Shown here: positions 11,230-21,078 of the stretch, in pieces
Layout: each line of letters begins with the position of its first letter
Position numbering within the stretch: position 1 is the stretch's first letter
NCBI GenBank assembly: GCA_013350335.1
Contig: CM023538.1
Coordinates: 60,067,080-60,131,079, forward strand
From: Chimonanthus salicifolius
Lineage: Eukaryota; Streptophyta; Magnoliopsida; Laurales; Calycanthaceae
Reading direction: 5' to 3'
Length of the DNA: 64,000 nt
Made by a program: the position numbers and the translations under genes
The notes under the pieces: generated by a model
Seen by the model: only the letters and a program-made list of their open reading frames with translations
Database searches by the model: none
Told to the model about the DNA's origin: nothing

Positions 11230-11619
11230 GGATAGCGATCCTCGGCATTTTGTGTAACGAGACACGGGATTTAGGGTATTGCCCATTTTACTCTTCTACT
11301 GCCGTACGAAATCATTTAAAAAAAATCAGCGATCCGGTTAATGATCCGATTTTAGTGATCCGATTTGTTTTTCTGTATGAAAAAATAATCTCACGCAGAT
11401 AAATTTCAGTGAGCTGGTCAGTGACCCGGCAAGCCGGTTAGTGAGCCGATTTATACTGTAGTAGAAGGGTTAGTGATTCTGCGAGCCGATCAGTGATTTT
11501 GTCAATGATCCGGCGAGCTAATTCGAAGGGTTTGGCGAGCTGGTCCGAAGGGCAAAATGGGCTATACACTAAAATCCGTGTCGGGTTACACAAAATGCCC
11601 CGTGGGAGGATTGCTACCC
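11230..11619. mobile_element. MITE of family M1 with 9-bp target duplication
   Basis: Inverted termini of about 70 bp: left GGATAGCGATCCTC, right read inward GGGTAGCAATCCTCC. Both continue into GCATTTTGTGTAAC and GACACGG blocks. Flanks TTTAACGAG (11221-11229) and TTTAATGAG (11620-11628) differ at one base, a 9-bp duplication typical of Mutator-like elements. The interior carries degenerate repeats of TCAGTGATCCGGTGAGCC type, a different unit from the copy at 2603. Confidence 0.85.
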
Positions 11620-11629
11620 TTTAATGAGC

Positions 11630-11999
11630 TCACTAATTTCAATTCTACCGTTTAATTCAATCCCATTTTAGTTCTTCATTAGAAAGATGCAATTAATATT
11701 ATCATCGGGTCTGGGTCGGGTGAACCCAAATTCAACCTTGAATATGTTTGTTTACAACGCCTGACTGATGTGATCATCATTTTTTTCCAAGGCCACTGAG
11801 CTTGTGTGACTTATACACCTAAACTCGGTGTAAATAATTTTAGTACATTGACCAGTAATATTCCATGACTAGAACAGGCAATAGCGACAGATCATGATAC
11901 CATTTGAATATTTGATCGACGGACCTAAGCTTTTCTTTCATTATACGAAAGAAAGATAGTCAACGGATATTTGGAATCATTAGCATAGACACTATCATT
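11630..11999. other. Unassigned sequence
   Basis: No gene or recognised element. A short imperfect inverted repeat (CTTTCTTTCATTATACG / CGAAAGAAAG) lies around 11930-11960. Confidence 0.4.
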
Positions 12000-12317
12000 C
12001 AGAAATCTGAGATCTTAGCCAAAATCGGCGATATCGAATATCTGTTGAGATCTCTCTCTTCTTTTTTATTTTTTGAAAATATAGGTATTATTATATATTT
12101 TAATTTTTCTGAATTAAAAAAATTAGAAAAATGAAAGGATACTTGTCTTTGAAAAAAAAATTACAAATATCAGTCAATATTAGACCGATATTTACCGATA
12201 TGGGCTGAGATATCGGCCGGGCCCACTTCTGAAATGAATTTAAGAAAAAAATCCACCGATATTGGCCAATATAATTCGGCGATTAATATCAGATATCGGC
12301 TGATACTTAAACTCCTG
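12000..12317. mobile_element. hAT-type non-autonomous element, ends eroded
   Basis: The right end read inward is CAGGAGTTTAAGTATCAGCC, matching other members' termini. The interior has CGATATCG, CCGATATTTACCGATATGGG and GATATCGGCC motifs. The left end CAGAAATCTGAG is only loosely inverted, and the flanks do not match. Confidence 0.55.
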
Positions 12318-12330
12318 AACTGTATAATTT

Positions 12331-12506
12331 GAGATTCTTTAGCGATGGTCTAATGGCAAGTGAATTAGTCCTTCAATTAGGTAGGAAAATTAGGGAGTGG
12401 GTACCTCCTCATTTTGACTTTCTAATTTTCCTCCCTAAATTGAAGGACTATTTCACTTGTCACTAGACCATACAATTCATAAATTTGACCAACGCTAAAG
12501 AATCTC
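12331..12506. mobile_element. Foldback MITE, near-perfect inverted repeat
   Basis: The left arm GAGATTCTTTAGCG...TGGTCTAATGGCAAGTGAA...TAGTCCTTCAATT is repeated inverted at the right (TTCACTTGTCACTAGACCA ... CGCTAAAGAATCTC). The right arm carries about 20 extra bases. The loop is about 25 bp. RNA from either strand would fold into a long hairpin. No clear target duplication. Confidence 0.8.
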
Positions 12507-12830
12507 AATTCATACTGTTGGTGTGTTGGATTAAGTTCAATACTTGAAAAGATTATTGGAGTTTTTTTGCCTTCAAAAATTATATTAAAGTGATTTAAAA
12601 AAAATTTACTACAATTTTTGAATTAAATTACATCTATCACATCAATTTATTCTCCCAATTTATTATAAATCATAAAAGAATTAGTGAATTGCTTCAGATG
12701 ATTCTAAAGTGGCTGGGAGCATGAGTTTAATTTGAGTTTGGATCATCAATTCTTATTTCATTATTTATTTATACTTTAAGTTTATTCAAACTCATTTAAG
12801 AATAATTAGTTTTCATCCATCCAAGCTCAT
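12507..12830. other. AT-rich intergenic sequence
   Basis: No feature recognised. It borders the 3' end of the LINE to its right. Confidence 0.5.
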
Positions 12831-14079
12831 TTTTTTTGGTAATGATTAGTATAATTTTCATTCAAGAGAAGCAGTCCAGAGTAATACAAAAAACCCACAG
12901 CCCGGGCCAGGCAAAAAGCCTAAAAAGGCAACAAAATAGGTGATAGCCGAAGCCGAACCCAAGAAAAAGACCACCAGGAGGGAGACAAAAGGTCAAGTGT
13001 TACGGTGGCTCCCAATTAGTGAAGATACCAGAGCCATGACAGTCCGCTGGTTTGATAGCCATCCAGTTCCGAAGACGGGAAGTAAGATGAGGGTCCGCCG
13101 GAGTGATCGACGGACAATTCATACCCCTCACGATGGAATTGAAGGCCAATAAGTGATTCATGAGCCTCCAATTTGGAGGACGATGGTTTAAGATGAAAGG
13201 GATCAGATCACATTTACCAATCTGAATACAGTTAATCTTGAGATTCATGGTGGACAGCAACAACAAGCAAAGTTGGCCGACCATCAAGAGATTGATGCAA
13301 GTGTCATCCGATCTAGGAGTCCATTCGAGGAAGCTGGAGGAAGAGGGATCAGAGAAGCATGCGCCAACACAAGTGATATTATCAATGGTGAAGGTGTCCA
13401 GGAGAAGGCAGCAGGAGCCATTTGTAGCAGGAGAAGGAAGACCACCAGTGGATCTGATCCGGTCACCAACAGGGGCAGCAAGAGGAAGGTCCCAGAGGGC
13501 AAGAAAATGGCCCCTGGAATTCCGGATGTCCTCGTTGGAGAGCAAGAAGTAGATCATGTCTCTAATATCCTGAACAATACAAAAACAAAGATCAAAAATA
13601 TTCCTGTAGGTATTTTTGAAAATACGAAGGTTCCGCTCGTGCCAAATATGCCAAATGATCGCAGACAGAGAAAGCTTTGCAGCCAGACATTCCAGACGAC
13701 CCTTGGTTGATGAAATAAGCATCGAATGATCAATCCAAATATTTTGAGATTGACGATGGTGACCAAATTTCAGCATGATTGAATCCCAAATAGATAACAC
13801 AAAGCTGCAGTTCAGCAGGTGGGCACAGTTCTCAGTATCAATCCCACACAAAATACAAATGGAATCACAAGGAATGCCGCATCGGATGAGCCTCGACTTT
13901 GTTTTCAAACCAGAGTTGAAAAGGAGCCAAGCAAAAAAGGAGTGTCTATTAATACACCCAGAAAACCATGTATTCTCCGCCCAAGGTACAGTCACAGAAG
14001 TCTGAAAAGAGGCAGCAATAGCAGAGGCAAAGGTAAAACTCCCCTTACAATCTGCCGTCCAAATTATCTGATCAGCGCA
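12831..14079 (-). mobile_element. 5'-truncated L1-type LINE (zf-RVT and RNase H remnant)
   Basis: The minus-strand reading frame is open from about 14079 to the stop at 13000. It begins with a typical post-reverse-transcriptase linker (QIIWTADCKGSFTF, then VPWAENTWFSGCINRHSFF). A zinc-knuckle zf-RVT region follows (CGIPCDSICILCGIDTENC, HLLNCSF, IWDS). The distal part has decayed RNase H features (PPNWRLMNHLLAFNSI). Past the stop is a LINE-like 3' tail (CTGTGGGTTTTTTGTATTAC) ending in an A-run on the minus strand at 12838-12831. The reverse transcriptase and endonuclease domains are missing, so the copy cannot move by itself. No convincing target duplication seen. Confidence 0.85.
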
Positions 14080-14460
14080 TTTTTTTCATTTACTTTGCTA
14101 GAATGACACATTTACTCTGCCCAAACCTATTGAAACTCATTTAGATATTTAATTCATTTCTAAAAATTACAAAAATATAAAATAGAAATACCTATAAATC
14201 TTAAAAAAAACTTATAAAAAATTAGTCAAATGATTGATTACCACACTCTCTATATTTGACAAAACAAAAATAGATTTAGTTGTTTATTTGCACTCTTTGG
14301 TTTCTTTCTTTCTAAGTTTTCTGGTGTACCTAATGCCAATGAGTATCACTCATGAAAATTTTAGACTGAATTTATTGCAGTTTTTCACACTTAAATTCAA
14401 AAATAAAAAAATATATCTAATTACTCTTTGATTTTTGAGAAAACCTTTGTTGACTTCCGC
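14080..14460. other. AT-rich intergenic sequence
   Basis: No gene or repeat recognised. The open frame at 14234 is short and AT-driven. Confidence 0.5.
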
Positions 14461-14496
14461 TCCCGTTTTACATGATAAAGGAAATCAGCAGGCAAC

Positions 14497-14640
14497 TGAC
14501 GTGGGCCCATCCCACCCACCCCGAAAAGACTTCTCACTTATAATCCCGAGTCTCCCGACGACCCAACTCTTCACCGTCTTCCTCTCTCTCTCTCTCTGCC
14601 CTCGCAAAGTCTGAAGCAGGCCTGGGAGTGCTCGGTATGT
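14497..14640 (+). promoter_or_regulatory. Orphan promoter and putative first non-coding exon
   Basis: TGACGTGGGCCCA at 14497-14509 combines an ACGTGG bZIP-type core with a TGGGCC (site II/TCP-type) core. A TATA-like TTATAATCC follows at about 14539, and then a pyrimidine-rich, CpG-containing leader with (CT)n at 14581-14597. The leader ends CTCG followed by a consensus splice donor GTATGT at 14635-14640. This is the usual layout of a plant promoter plus 5' UTR exon. No coding exon recognisable as its partner follows before the opposite-strand LRR gene, so it may be the remnant of a gene destroyed by TE insertion, or drive a non-coding RNA. Confidence 0.4.
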
Positions 14641-15600
14641 ATTTTTTTAATGATTTCAGTTTGGTTTTAAACCCGACATTGGTATGATATTCTTTTATTT
14701 TTATTAAGTTTTGAGATGGTTGTTATAAAATATTTTAAATTGAGTCTTATTTTATGTGGAGATATAATTATAATTTAAGAGTGGTATTTTAAGGGGAAAT
14801 TTTGTTTTAAATCTCAAGAGATGTTAGTGTTGTTATGCTTTTAAATTTACTTATATTAAGATTTAGAACTGATCTAAAAAGGAGGAGTCATGATTCAAGA
14901 GGATCTTCCTATGCTATAGTTTATATTTATGTAATGTAATCAAAATGAAAATTAGAAATTGAGAATGGAAGGTATGTGTCGTTTTCTTATATTTCTTTTC
15001 ATCCGTGCGTCACAAGGTCTCTACGGTTTGCATGGCTTACAAATTAGTATATAGCAGAGGTGATAATATCGTTCATATTGTATCGGCCGACATGCATCAA
15101 AATTTTTAAAGTCGATATATGCCTCAAAGACCTAATTGGATGAGAGGTCTAAATACCTTTGATCATGAAAGCTCATTTCTTTTAGTTGACCTCCATCATA
15201 CCATTGCACTAAAGAATCAAACATGTGAGCCTCGTAAAAGAGACTGTCTGTCTTAGGGGGGCAAAAGAAAATTTGAAACATACCTTTAAAAAAAAAAATT
15301 AGAATCAATAATTTTTTACTGAAGCCTGATCAAAGCACCCATAATTTGAGGTGTTATCTTAGTCTTCACCCCTACTCATTTCAAATTCAGATTTACAAAA
15401 AAAAGAATGCGAATTGCAGCGTCTTTGTATGTGGCTGGGCGGCTTATTGCTCTTATTATAATTTGTGAAAATTCCAGATTTTAGAGTGATTGTTCAGCTG
15501 ATCAAGATTCAAGAAAGGGAATGCAGGTTTGCTACAATTTCCAAACTTAAGAGAGAATGCATAACAGAGAAAACAATTGGACTAATTTATAGTAGAGAAT
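14641..15600. other. AT-rich sequence, no coding exon recognised
   Basis: If 14635 is a true donor this would be intron. A hAT-type fragment (CAGAGGTGATAATATCG, TATCGGCCGA) sits at 15056-15120. The stretch 15405-15500 is paralogous to 24760-24860 (CTTATTATAATTT, TTTAGAGTGAT), tying this side to the duplicated block. Confidence 0.45.
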
Positions 15601-16740
15601 TGGGATGTATACCGATGTAGCAAGCATTTGCAATCAAAATAACAAGAATAGGATGTAATTTTTTAAATCAAGTTTGAAATCAAATTTGAATTCAAGTTTA
15701 AAAAAATTAGATAGCATTTTTTTTATTTCATCTTGTATAAATATGCAATGAATTAAATTTGGTTTGGGTTTTTACCCTGTTTCATCTCTACCCGTGGATT
15801 CGAGTAGCCCTCCCACTCGACGGCGATCGACGGAGTTTATCTTCTTCCTCTGAAGTCCATGCTTCCAATGGTGATTGGTAGTACCTTTGGAGTCCTTAAA
15901 CGGCCTCTCTACACCGGGAGGAGGCTACATCCATTCAACAGGCTGACACTCAAGATTGCCTGTTTGGCTGTCCGTGTCTGGCTGCCATTACTAGTGCTGC
16001 AAACGAGCTTCTCTTGTCTCTCTGTCCCTACCCTCCTTCCTACTGCTACCCGACACCCAAACGCAGCTCAGATCGCTCAGGTACTATCATTTCAAACTAT
16101 ATGCCCTTTACATCCCCCTTCACTCCCATCCTAAGCCACACACAACCCATTCCCTTACTTCCGTCTCCAAACTACCACTTAGATCAAAGTATCAAACGCC
16201 TAATAGACCCAACAACTCCAATCTCCTCTCCACCGTTCACGCCACAACCCAATTCTGCCACCCTCATCCCCCCTCTATCATCTTCCCTTTTAACCAGCAA
16301 ACCACCCATAAACCCCAATCACCTTGTTTAATCCATTAGCTTTTGATCCCTCTAATCCCATTAAATCCAACTAAACCCCCAACCATCCAAACCAGCCCAT
16401 CCTGCATCTTCACCCAACGTCTCTGCAACCCATTCTTCCAAACTCCACTTCCCCACCAACCTTGGCACTTTTCATCCATTAAATCTTCATGGCCTTTCAT
16501 TCAATACCCCTTTAGATATTCTCAACACCATTAATATCTTGCTAATTCCTCCACCATTAGTACACTTAACTTTTCCATTAATTACAAAACTATTCATTCC
16601 CTTTCTTTCATTATCCCGTTTAAACAACCATTCAATACCAATTATTCACCCACTTAAGACCATCACTAATCCCAATTCCCATTTAACACCACCTTCTTTC
16701 TTTTAACCCATATAGGGAAATTGAAATTGTAGATTCAAAA
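15600..16740 (+). mobile_element. Possible LTR-retroelement fragment (plus)
   Basis: An LTR-like stretch (TTTGAAATCAAATTTGAATTC at about 15670, TATA box TTGTATAAATATGC near 15735) is followed by a C-rich leader with CpG-bearing text (15785-16080) and a very C-rich plus strand to about 16700. This mirrors 9150-9740 on the other strand. Frames at 15859-16534 are uninterrupted for up to 105 codons but are Pro/Ser/Thr low complexity. No primer-binding site, gag or pol motif was found. Confidence 0.35.
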
Positions 16741-16984
16741 TCAAAAGGCCTAGTAATGAAGTTGAATCATTACATAATTTTCAGTTGATTTTATGGATGA
16801 ATTCAATAATCTGATGATTTCATGTTTGAAAATAATAATTTTGATCATACCATTTAAGGCCAATAAAATCGAGGGAGAGAGCCAATGAACGATTCAAGAA
16901 AACACCCTTTTAAGCTTGCTTTCTTTAATGCAGTAAGAATCTATTTTTTTCACAGAGGATAGAAAGCCTCGTCCCCAAAGGACA

Positions 16985-17095
16985 TTTTTTTTCTTTTGAT
17001 CGATTCCAGTAAGTTCATTCAAAAGATGAGAGGGAAAAATACTCATAATAAATACAGATTAAATAACCCATAACTCGGGCCAAGCAAATAGCAAA
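16985..17095 (-). repeat. LINE 3'-end fragment, conserved in both LRR blocks
   Basis: CCATAACTCGGGCCAAGCAAATAG and the preceding TTCATTCAAAAGATGAGAGG resemble the 3' tail of the LINE at 12831-12950. The same fragment precedes the second LRR gene near 31155-31200, so it was present before the block duplicated. Confidence 0.45.
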
Positions 17096-17333
17096 AAAAA
17101 GTGTAGAATTTCATAATAATGGCCCATTCACTTCTTTCATTATATCTGCTATATATATCAATTACAGTCCCTCAAACAGGAGGAAGAAATCAATTACAAT
17201 CCCTCAAACAGAAAACTATTAGAATCCCTCAAACAGAAAACTTGATAACTATAGAAAAGTCCAGAAATAAAAAGTGAAAAGTGTCCATCTTGATGAAGGT
17301 TGAACGAAGATAAATTGATATGCATGGACACTT

Positions 17334-17339
17334 TTTATT
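17334..17339 (-). terminator. Polyadenylation signal AATAAA of LRR gene 1
   Basis: AATAAA on the minus strand lies 18 bases downstream of the TGA of the LRR gene. The motif is also present at the same place behind the paralogue (31513-31518). Confidence 0.55.
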
Positions 17340-17356
17340 GAATGGGCCAAACATCC

Positions 17357-18349
17357 TCAAGCGTGGGGTTCAACGTCATCAACTGGATCAGGCCCAACAG
17401 GGGTTGCCCTTCCATAGTCGTCGACCTGATTCAGATGTCGATGAACGACAGCCACATCGACGTCTGCTGTCTCCCTTCCTGTGTACAGATTTTCAAGATT
17501 CCCAATTTGTTGTTGGATCAGATTCTTGAGGTTTCCAATCTGTGGAGGAATTGGACCAGAAATCTGATTTGGGAACAGAGACAATCGAGTGAGCTTTGTC
17601 AATCTTCCCAAAGATGGAGGGATTGAACCTGATAGGTTGTTCTTGGACAAGTCCAGGTGAATGAGTCTCGACAGATTTCCCAGTTCTTGTGGAATTGGAC
17701 CGAGTAGCTGGTTATCATAAAGATGAAGATGGGTCAAATGGGTCAAATTACCAAGAGAAGGTGGAATTGGACCGCTGAGTTTGTTCGAGTACAAGTATAG
17801 CTGAACCAAATTCTTGAGGTGTCCCAGTTCACTAGGGATTGTACCGGAAATGGATGTCTGGGAAATGTTCAAATGGGTAAGGCTATCCTCCAATTTTCCA
17901 AAGGTAGAAGGAATCGGACCAGAAAGTCGATTGTGAGAAAGGTCGAGGAGGGAGAGACTTGAAAGGGAGCCGATTTCGGCCGGGATGGTTCCAAACAGAG
18001 AGTTGCGGCTGAGATCAAGATGGATGAGGTTAGGAAAGGAAACGAAGCTGAAGTTTTGGAGAGTACCTTGCAAACTTGCGTTGGACAGGCTTATTTCCAT
18101 CACATTTCCGGCATCGTCACATGTAATTCCAACCCAAGAGCATGGACAGCAAATGTCAAGGTTGGAATTAGAATTGGGGATTGACAGGGAGGTCCATGAT
18201 TGCAAAGTATGGGACTGCAGAATACTGGTTTTCCAACCAAACAGAGCCTTTGCTTCTTCTTCTTTGCATTCCAGAGCAGAAGAACTGGAAGCAAGCAAGA
18301 TTGTGGAAACCCACAAAAATGATATGAGATATTTCTTTGTTAACTCCAT
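17357..18349 (-). CDS. Short LRR protein, kinase-less, paralogue 1
   Basis: Encodes 330 residues from the ATG at 18349 (a longer read of two residues would need a TTG start). Residues 1-25 form a signal peptide (hydrophobic FLWVSTILLASSSSA). An LRRNT-type cap follows with Cys pairs and the WVGITC motif, then about seven plant-specific LRRs of the LxxLxxLxLxxNxLxGxIP type, ending near residue 280. No transmembrane segment or kinase domain follows: the frame ends in a 45-residue acidic/His tail (LNQVDDYGRATPVG). The LRRs resemble the ectodomain of MIK2-type LRR receptor kinases, which are normally about 1000 residues. Relative to the paralogue at 31536-32642 it lacks exactly one 24-residue LRR and 14 residues before the tail, all in frame. 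It may be a secreted receptor-like protein or an expressed truncated pseudogene. A TATA box and AATAAA flank it. Confidence 0.75.
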   Translation of the reverse strand: MELTKKYLISFLWVSTILLASSSSALECKEEEAKALFGWKTSILQSHTLQSWTSLSIPNSNSNLDICCPCSWVGITCDDAGNVMEISLSNASLQGTLQNFSFVSFPNLIHLDLSRNSLFGTIPAEIGSLSSLSLLDLSHNRLSGPIPSTFGKLEDSLTHLNISQTSISGTIPSELGHLKNLVQLYLYSNKLSGPIPPSLGNLTHLTHLHLYDNQLLGPIPQELGNLSRLIHLDLSKNNLSGSIPPSLGRLTKLTRLSLFPNQISGPIPPQIGNLKNLIQQQIGNLENLYTGRETADVDVAVVHRHLNQVDDYGRATPVGPDPVDDVEPHA

Positions 18350-18410
18350 CTTCAAGGCTCTCTTTCTCTGATGGCTGATGCTTCTGCTACTTCATCGATC
18401 TGATTGGATT

Positions 18411-18418
18411 ATTTATAA
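18411..18418 (-). promoter_or_regulatory. TATA box of LRR gene 1
   Basis: TTATAAAT on the minus strand lies about 62 bases upstream of the ATG, followed by a CATCAG/AGAAAGAGAG leader. The paralogue has TTATTTAA here because of a small deletion, so the TATA box is intact only in copy 1. Confidence 0.6.
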
Positions 18419-18554
18419 GATTACTTGGACTTGGAACGACGCCTCTGTGAACTGTGAACTCTTGAGTTTTTTTTTCAAAGACGCCTCTGTGAAGAAAGAA
18501 AGGAATACGGCATGCGGCATTGGTCTTAGCTGACCGCTTTATTACCGACGTTAT

Positions 18555-18716
18555 TTTTTTATATTTTTTAAATTTATACATTCACTTAGCGTATAATTTT
18601 TATAGATGAATTCACTATTTCTATTAGTACATTAAAATTAAGTTATGAGAATTTGAACTCATAATCTTCCACTTCTTAAAATGAGATTCAGTCAATTCAT
18701 CCAGACCATGTGGATG
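18555..18716 (-). mobile_element. Degenerate SINE, family S1
   Basis: Minus-strand text has the box-B-like GAGTTCAAATTCTC and the S1 body (TTAATTTTAATGTACTAATAG). Position 32790-32865 of the second block holds a shorter remnant just before the same CATGTGGATGATTATTATTACC sequence, so the insertion predates the duplication. Confidence 0.5.
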
Positions 18717-21070
18717 ATTATTATTACCGGCATTTTCCTCTTGACTTCTCAGCAATGAATTTCTTTTCCAATTTATTATGCTTGTAATTTTTGTTTGTTT
18801 GTTCTTTTTTTATCTGCACACCTTTATCTACCAGTATATTGGCCATTTTGAAACTTAAATTTGAAATCTTATTGACTAGAGAAATTCAAATTAAAATTTT
18901 AAAAAAATAAAAAAATCAAGAAAAACTTGACTCTCTTCACTCAAAATCCTGTCGACTCAAGAAAGGTTGACTAGTCCAAATTTAAAACAAGAATTCAAAT
19001 ATCAGTTTCAAACCGATATGATAAAAATATCAATGAATCACTGCCATGTATCATATTGGTGATATATTGATTACAGAATATCGTATCAGATTATCAGCTC
19101 TAAATATCAATGTATCTATTATCAATAATATATTAAACACACGTAACTATGATAATATATCTATATATATAAATAATATGTGTCACATCGATCTATATTT
19201 GAACAATCAATGAATATAAAAAGGGTGGTCATCTTTGAGACAGGATATTTCTTTTAGGAAATAAGAGTGTTATTGTGTTTTTCATTTATCCTATCACTTT
19301 CAAAAAATCAGTTGACTTAGTAGATCACTTTTCAGTTTTTCAGTGTACTGATTTGAATTTTTTTTGTATTTTATTTGAGTTTTCAAATGAGGTCAGTTTT
19401 TTATTGATTTTTATAAATAATATATCAAAATTTATCTACTCTAAATTTTATAGACTCTGAAAATGATTTTAAATAATAATAATATATTTTTGAACTAATC
19501 TAATTCTCTATGCCTAATGTGGACCAGCTCACAAATATCACTCACATATTAAAAATTTCAAAACAATTTCTTAAGGAAATCTGGAAAGTAGAGATTTTGT
19601 TATTGAAAACATCAAAATTTTGAAGATTCTAGAGACTGAATGGACCCCATAAGTCCTGGCCTGTAAGAATGTCTGCCGTGAAGTTCTGGTGCTTTTTTTT
19701 TTTTATAATATATTAATCATTAAAATAAAAAATTCTGCCGTGGACGGTGTATTTTTGGGGCCCAACAGTGACTGGACCTACTCTTTGAATTTCATATATG
19801 CGGGACTTTAGACTACGTTCACGTGCCATGCATTAAACATTTTGTCGCCTTGTTTTATATTGTTATGCAGCATCTAATATCGATTGAATTCCGTATGATT
19901 GAAATATTTACAAAGCTATTTAAAGAAAATTTTAATTTTACTTTTATTTTTTGGGAAAAAGGAAAAGAGAAGGAGGAGAGAAATAAGCAAAATTAAAAAA
20001 AAAAAAATTAAGACAGTGCACCATAAGAAAAAAAAAGTAGTGCCAAAATCACTACTCGAAAAAACTCTATTATCTAATCTCTTTATTTCTATAAGATAAG
20101 TCATAAAATATTAAAATCTAATGATTTATAACAATTAAAACTTTAAGTTAATAAAATCAAAGATTAAAATAGTAGCTTATAATGAAATTAATCTTTATCA
20201 CATCTTATCATTTTCATCATCACCATCAATCATCATAATCATATGTACTTGAGAGCTTTTGAGTTTTACTAATTCATTTTCCTTTATTAAAAATTATAAC
20301 TTATGATGATGACTATTCTTGTCATTTATGTATATTCAATTAAATATATATTATCTACATAAAAATTAATAATAGTCTAATTAAAAGAGTTTTTTTTTAC
20401 TTGACATTCATAAATTTTTTTACTGTACTTAAAATCTTAAATTGCTGATAAGCAAGAGGCCTGAGGCAGTCAAACATTCACATCCAGAAACTTGGACTTT
20501 TTCCATACCATTCAACAATATCCACAAATTAGTATTCACCTGTCTGAGGAAGCAACCACTTTCGACTCTTCAATTAAGGGAATATCAATTTATGACTAAA
20601 GGTTTATATTAGTTAGTGGAAGGATATTTTAGATATACATGAATTCATACATATTTTTACATGAAAATAATTATTAATATTTTTTTAAAATAATATTTAT
20701 TAAAGATATAATCAATGTAAGAGAGAGAGAATTTCTCTTTTTTAAAATCAAGGTGTCGAGGCCTCTTCAAACACCCGACTAATCTTCAGAGCATGTGAAA
20801 GCCTCTCACTCATATACTGGGTAAATCTTATAAAATCAAAAAGATGAATTAAAAGGTCCGTTAAATCCAGAATTTAAAATTATAGCGTGTGTGTAAGTTT
20901 GGAAGTTAAAATACTCGAAATGAATGGTTTTCCAAGAGTGAAATAGTTTTAGAATCATTTTTTAATTAAATAAATAAAGTTCAAGTATTTACAGTTTTGT
21001 CTTTTCAACTTTAACGAATTTGATCAATGAGCTATCGACCTCCGAACCACTTAATCTTATAAGTTTCTTA
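18717..21070. repeat. Duplicated block copy A, non-coding flank
   Basis: Promoter-side flank of LRR gene 1. Stretches at 18709-18830, 19500-19680, 20200-20470, 20480-20760 and 20820-21070 match copy B (32860-33000, 33300-33480, 33640-33870, 33900-34170, 34240-34860). Parts also match copy C (39560-40920). Indels of tens to hundreds of bases separate copies. A CCGATATGAT/ATATTG-rich fragment at 19000-19130 recalls the hAT family. No coding exon seen. Confidence 0.75.
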
Positions 21071-21078
21071 TGTATATT

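Noticed and set aside
13238..14106. Plus-strand frames at 13238-14106 as a gene
   Set aside because: They are antisense to a clear LINE zf-RVT/RNase H frame.
18350..18355. TTG start two codons upstream for the LRR genes
   Set aside because: Non-ATG; the ATG at 18349 (and 32642 in the paralogue) directly precedes the signal peptide.
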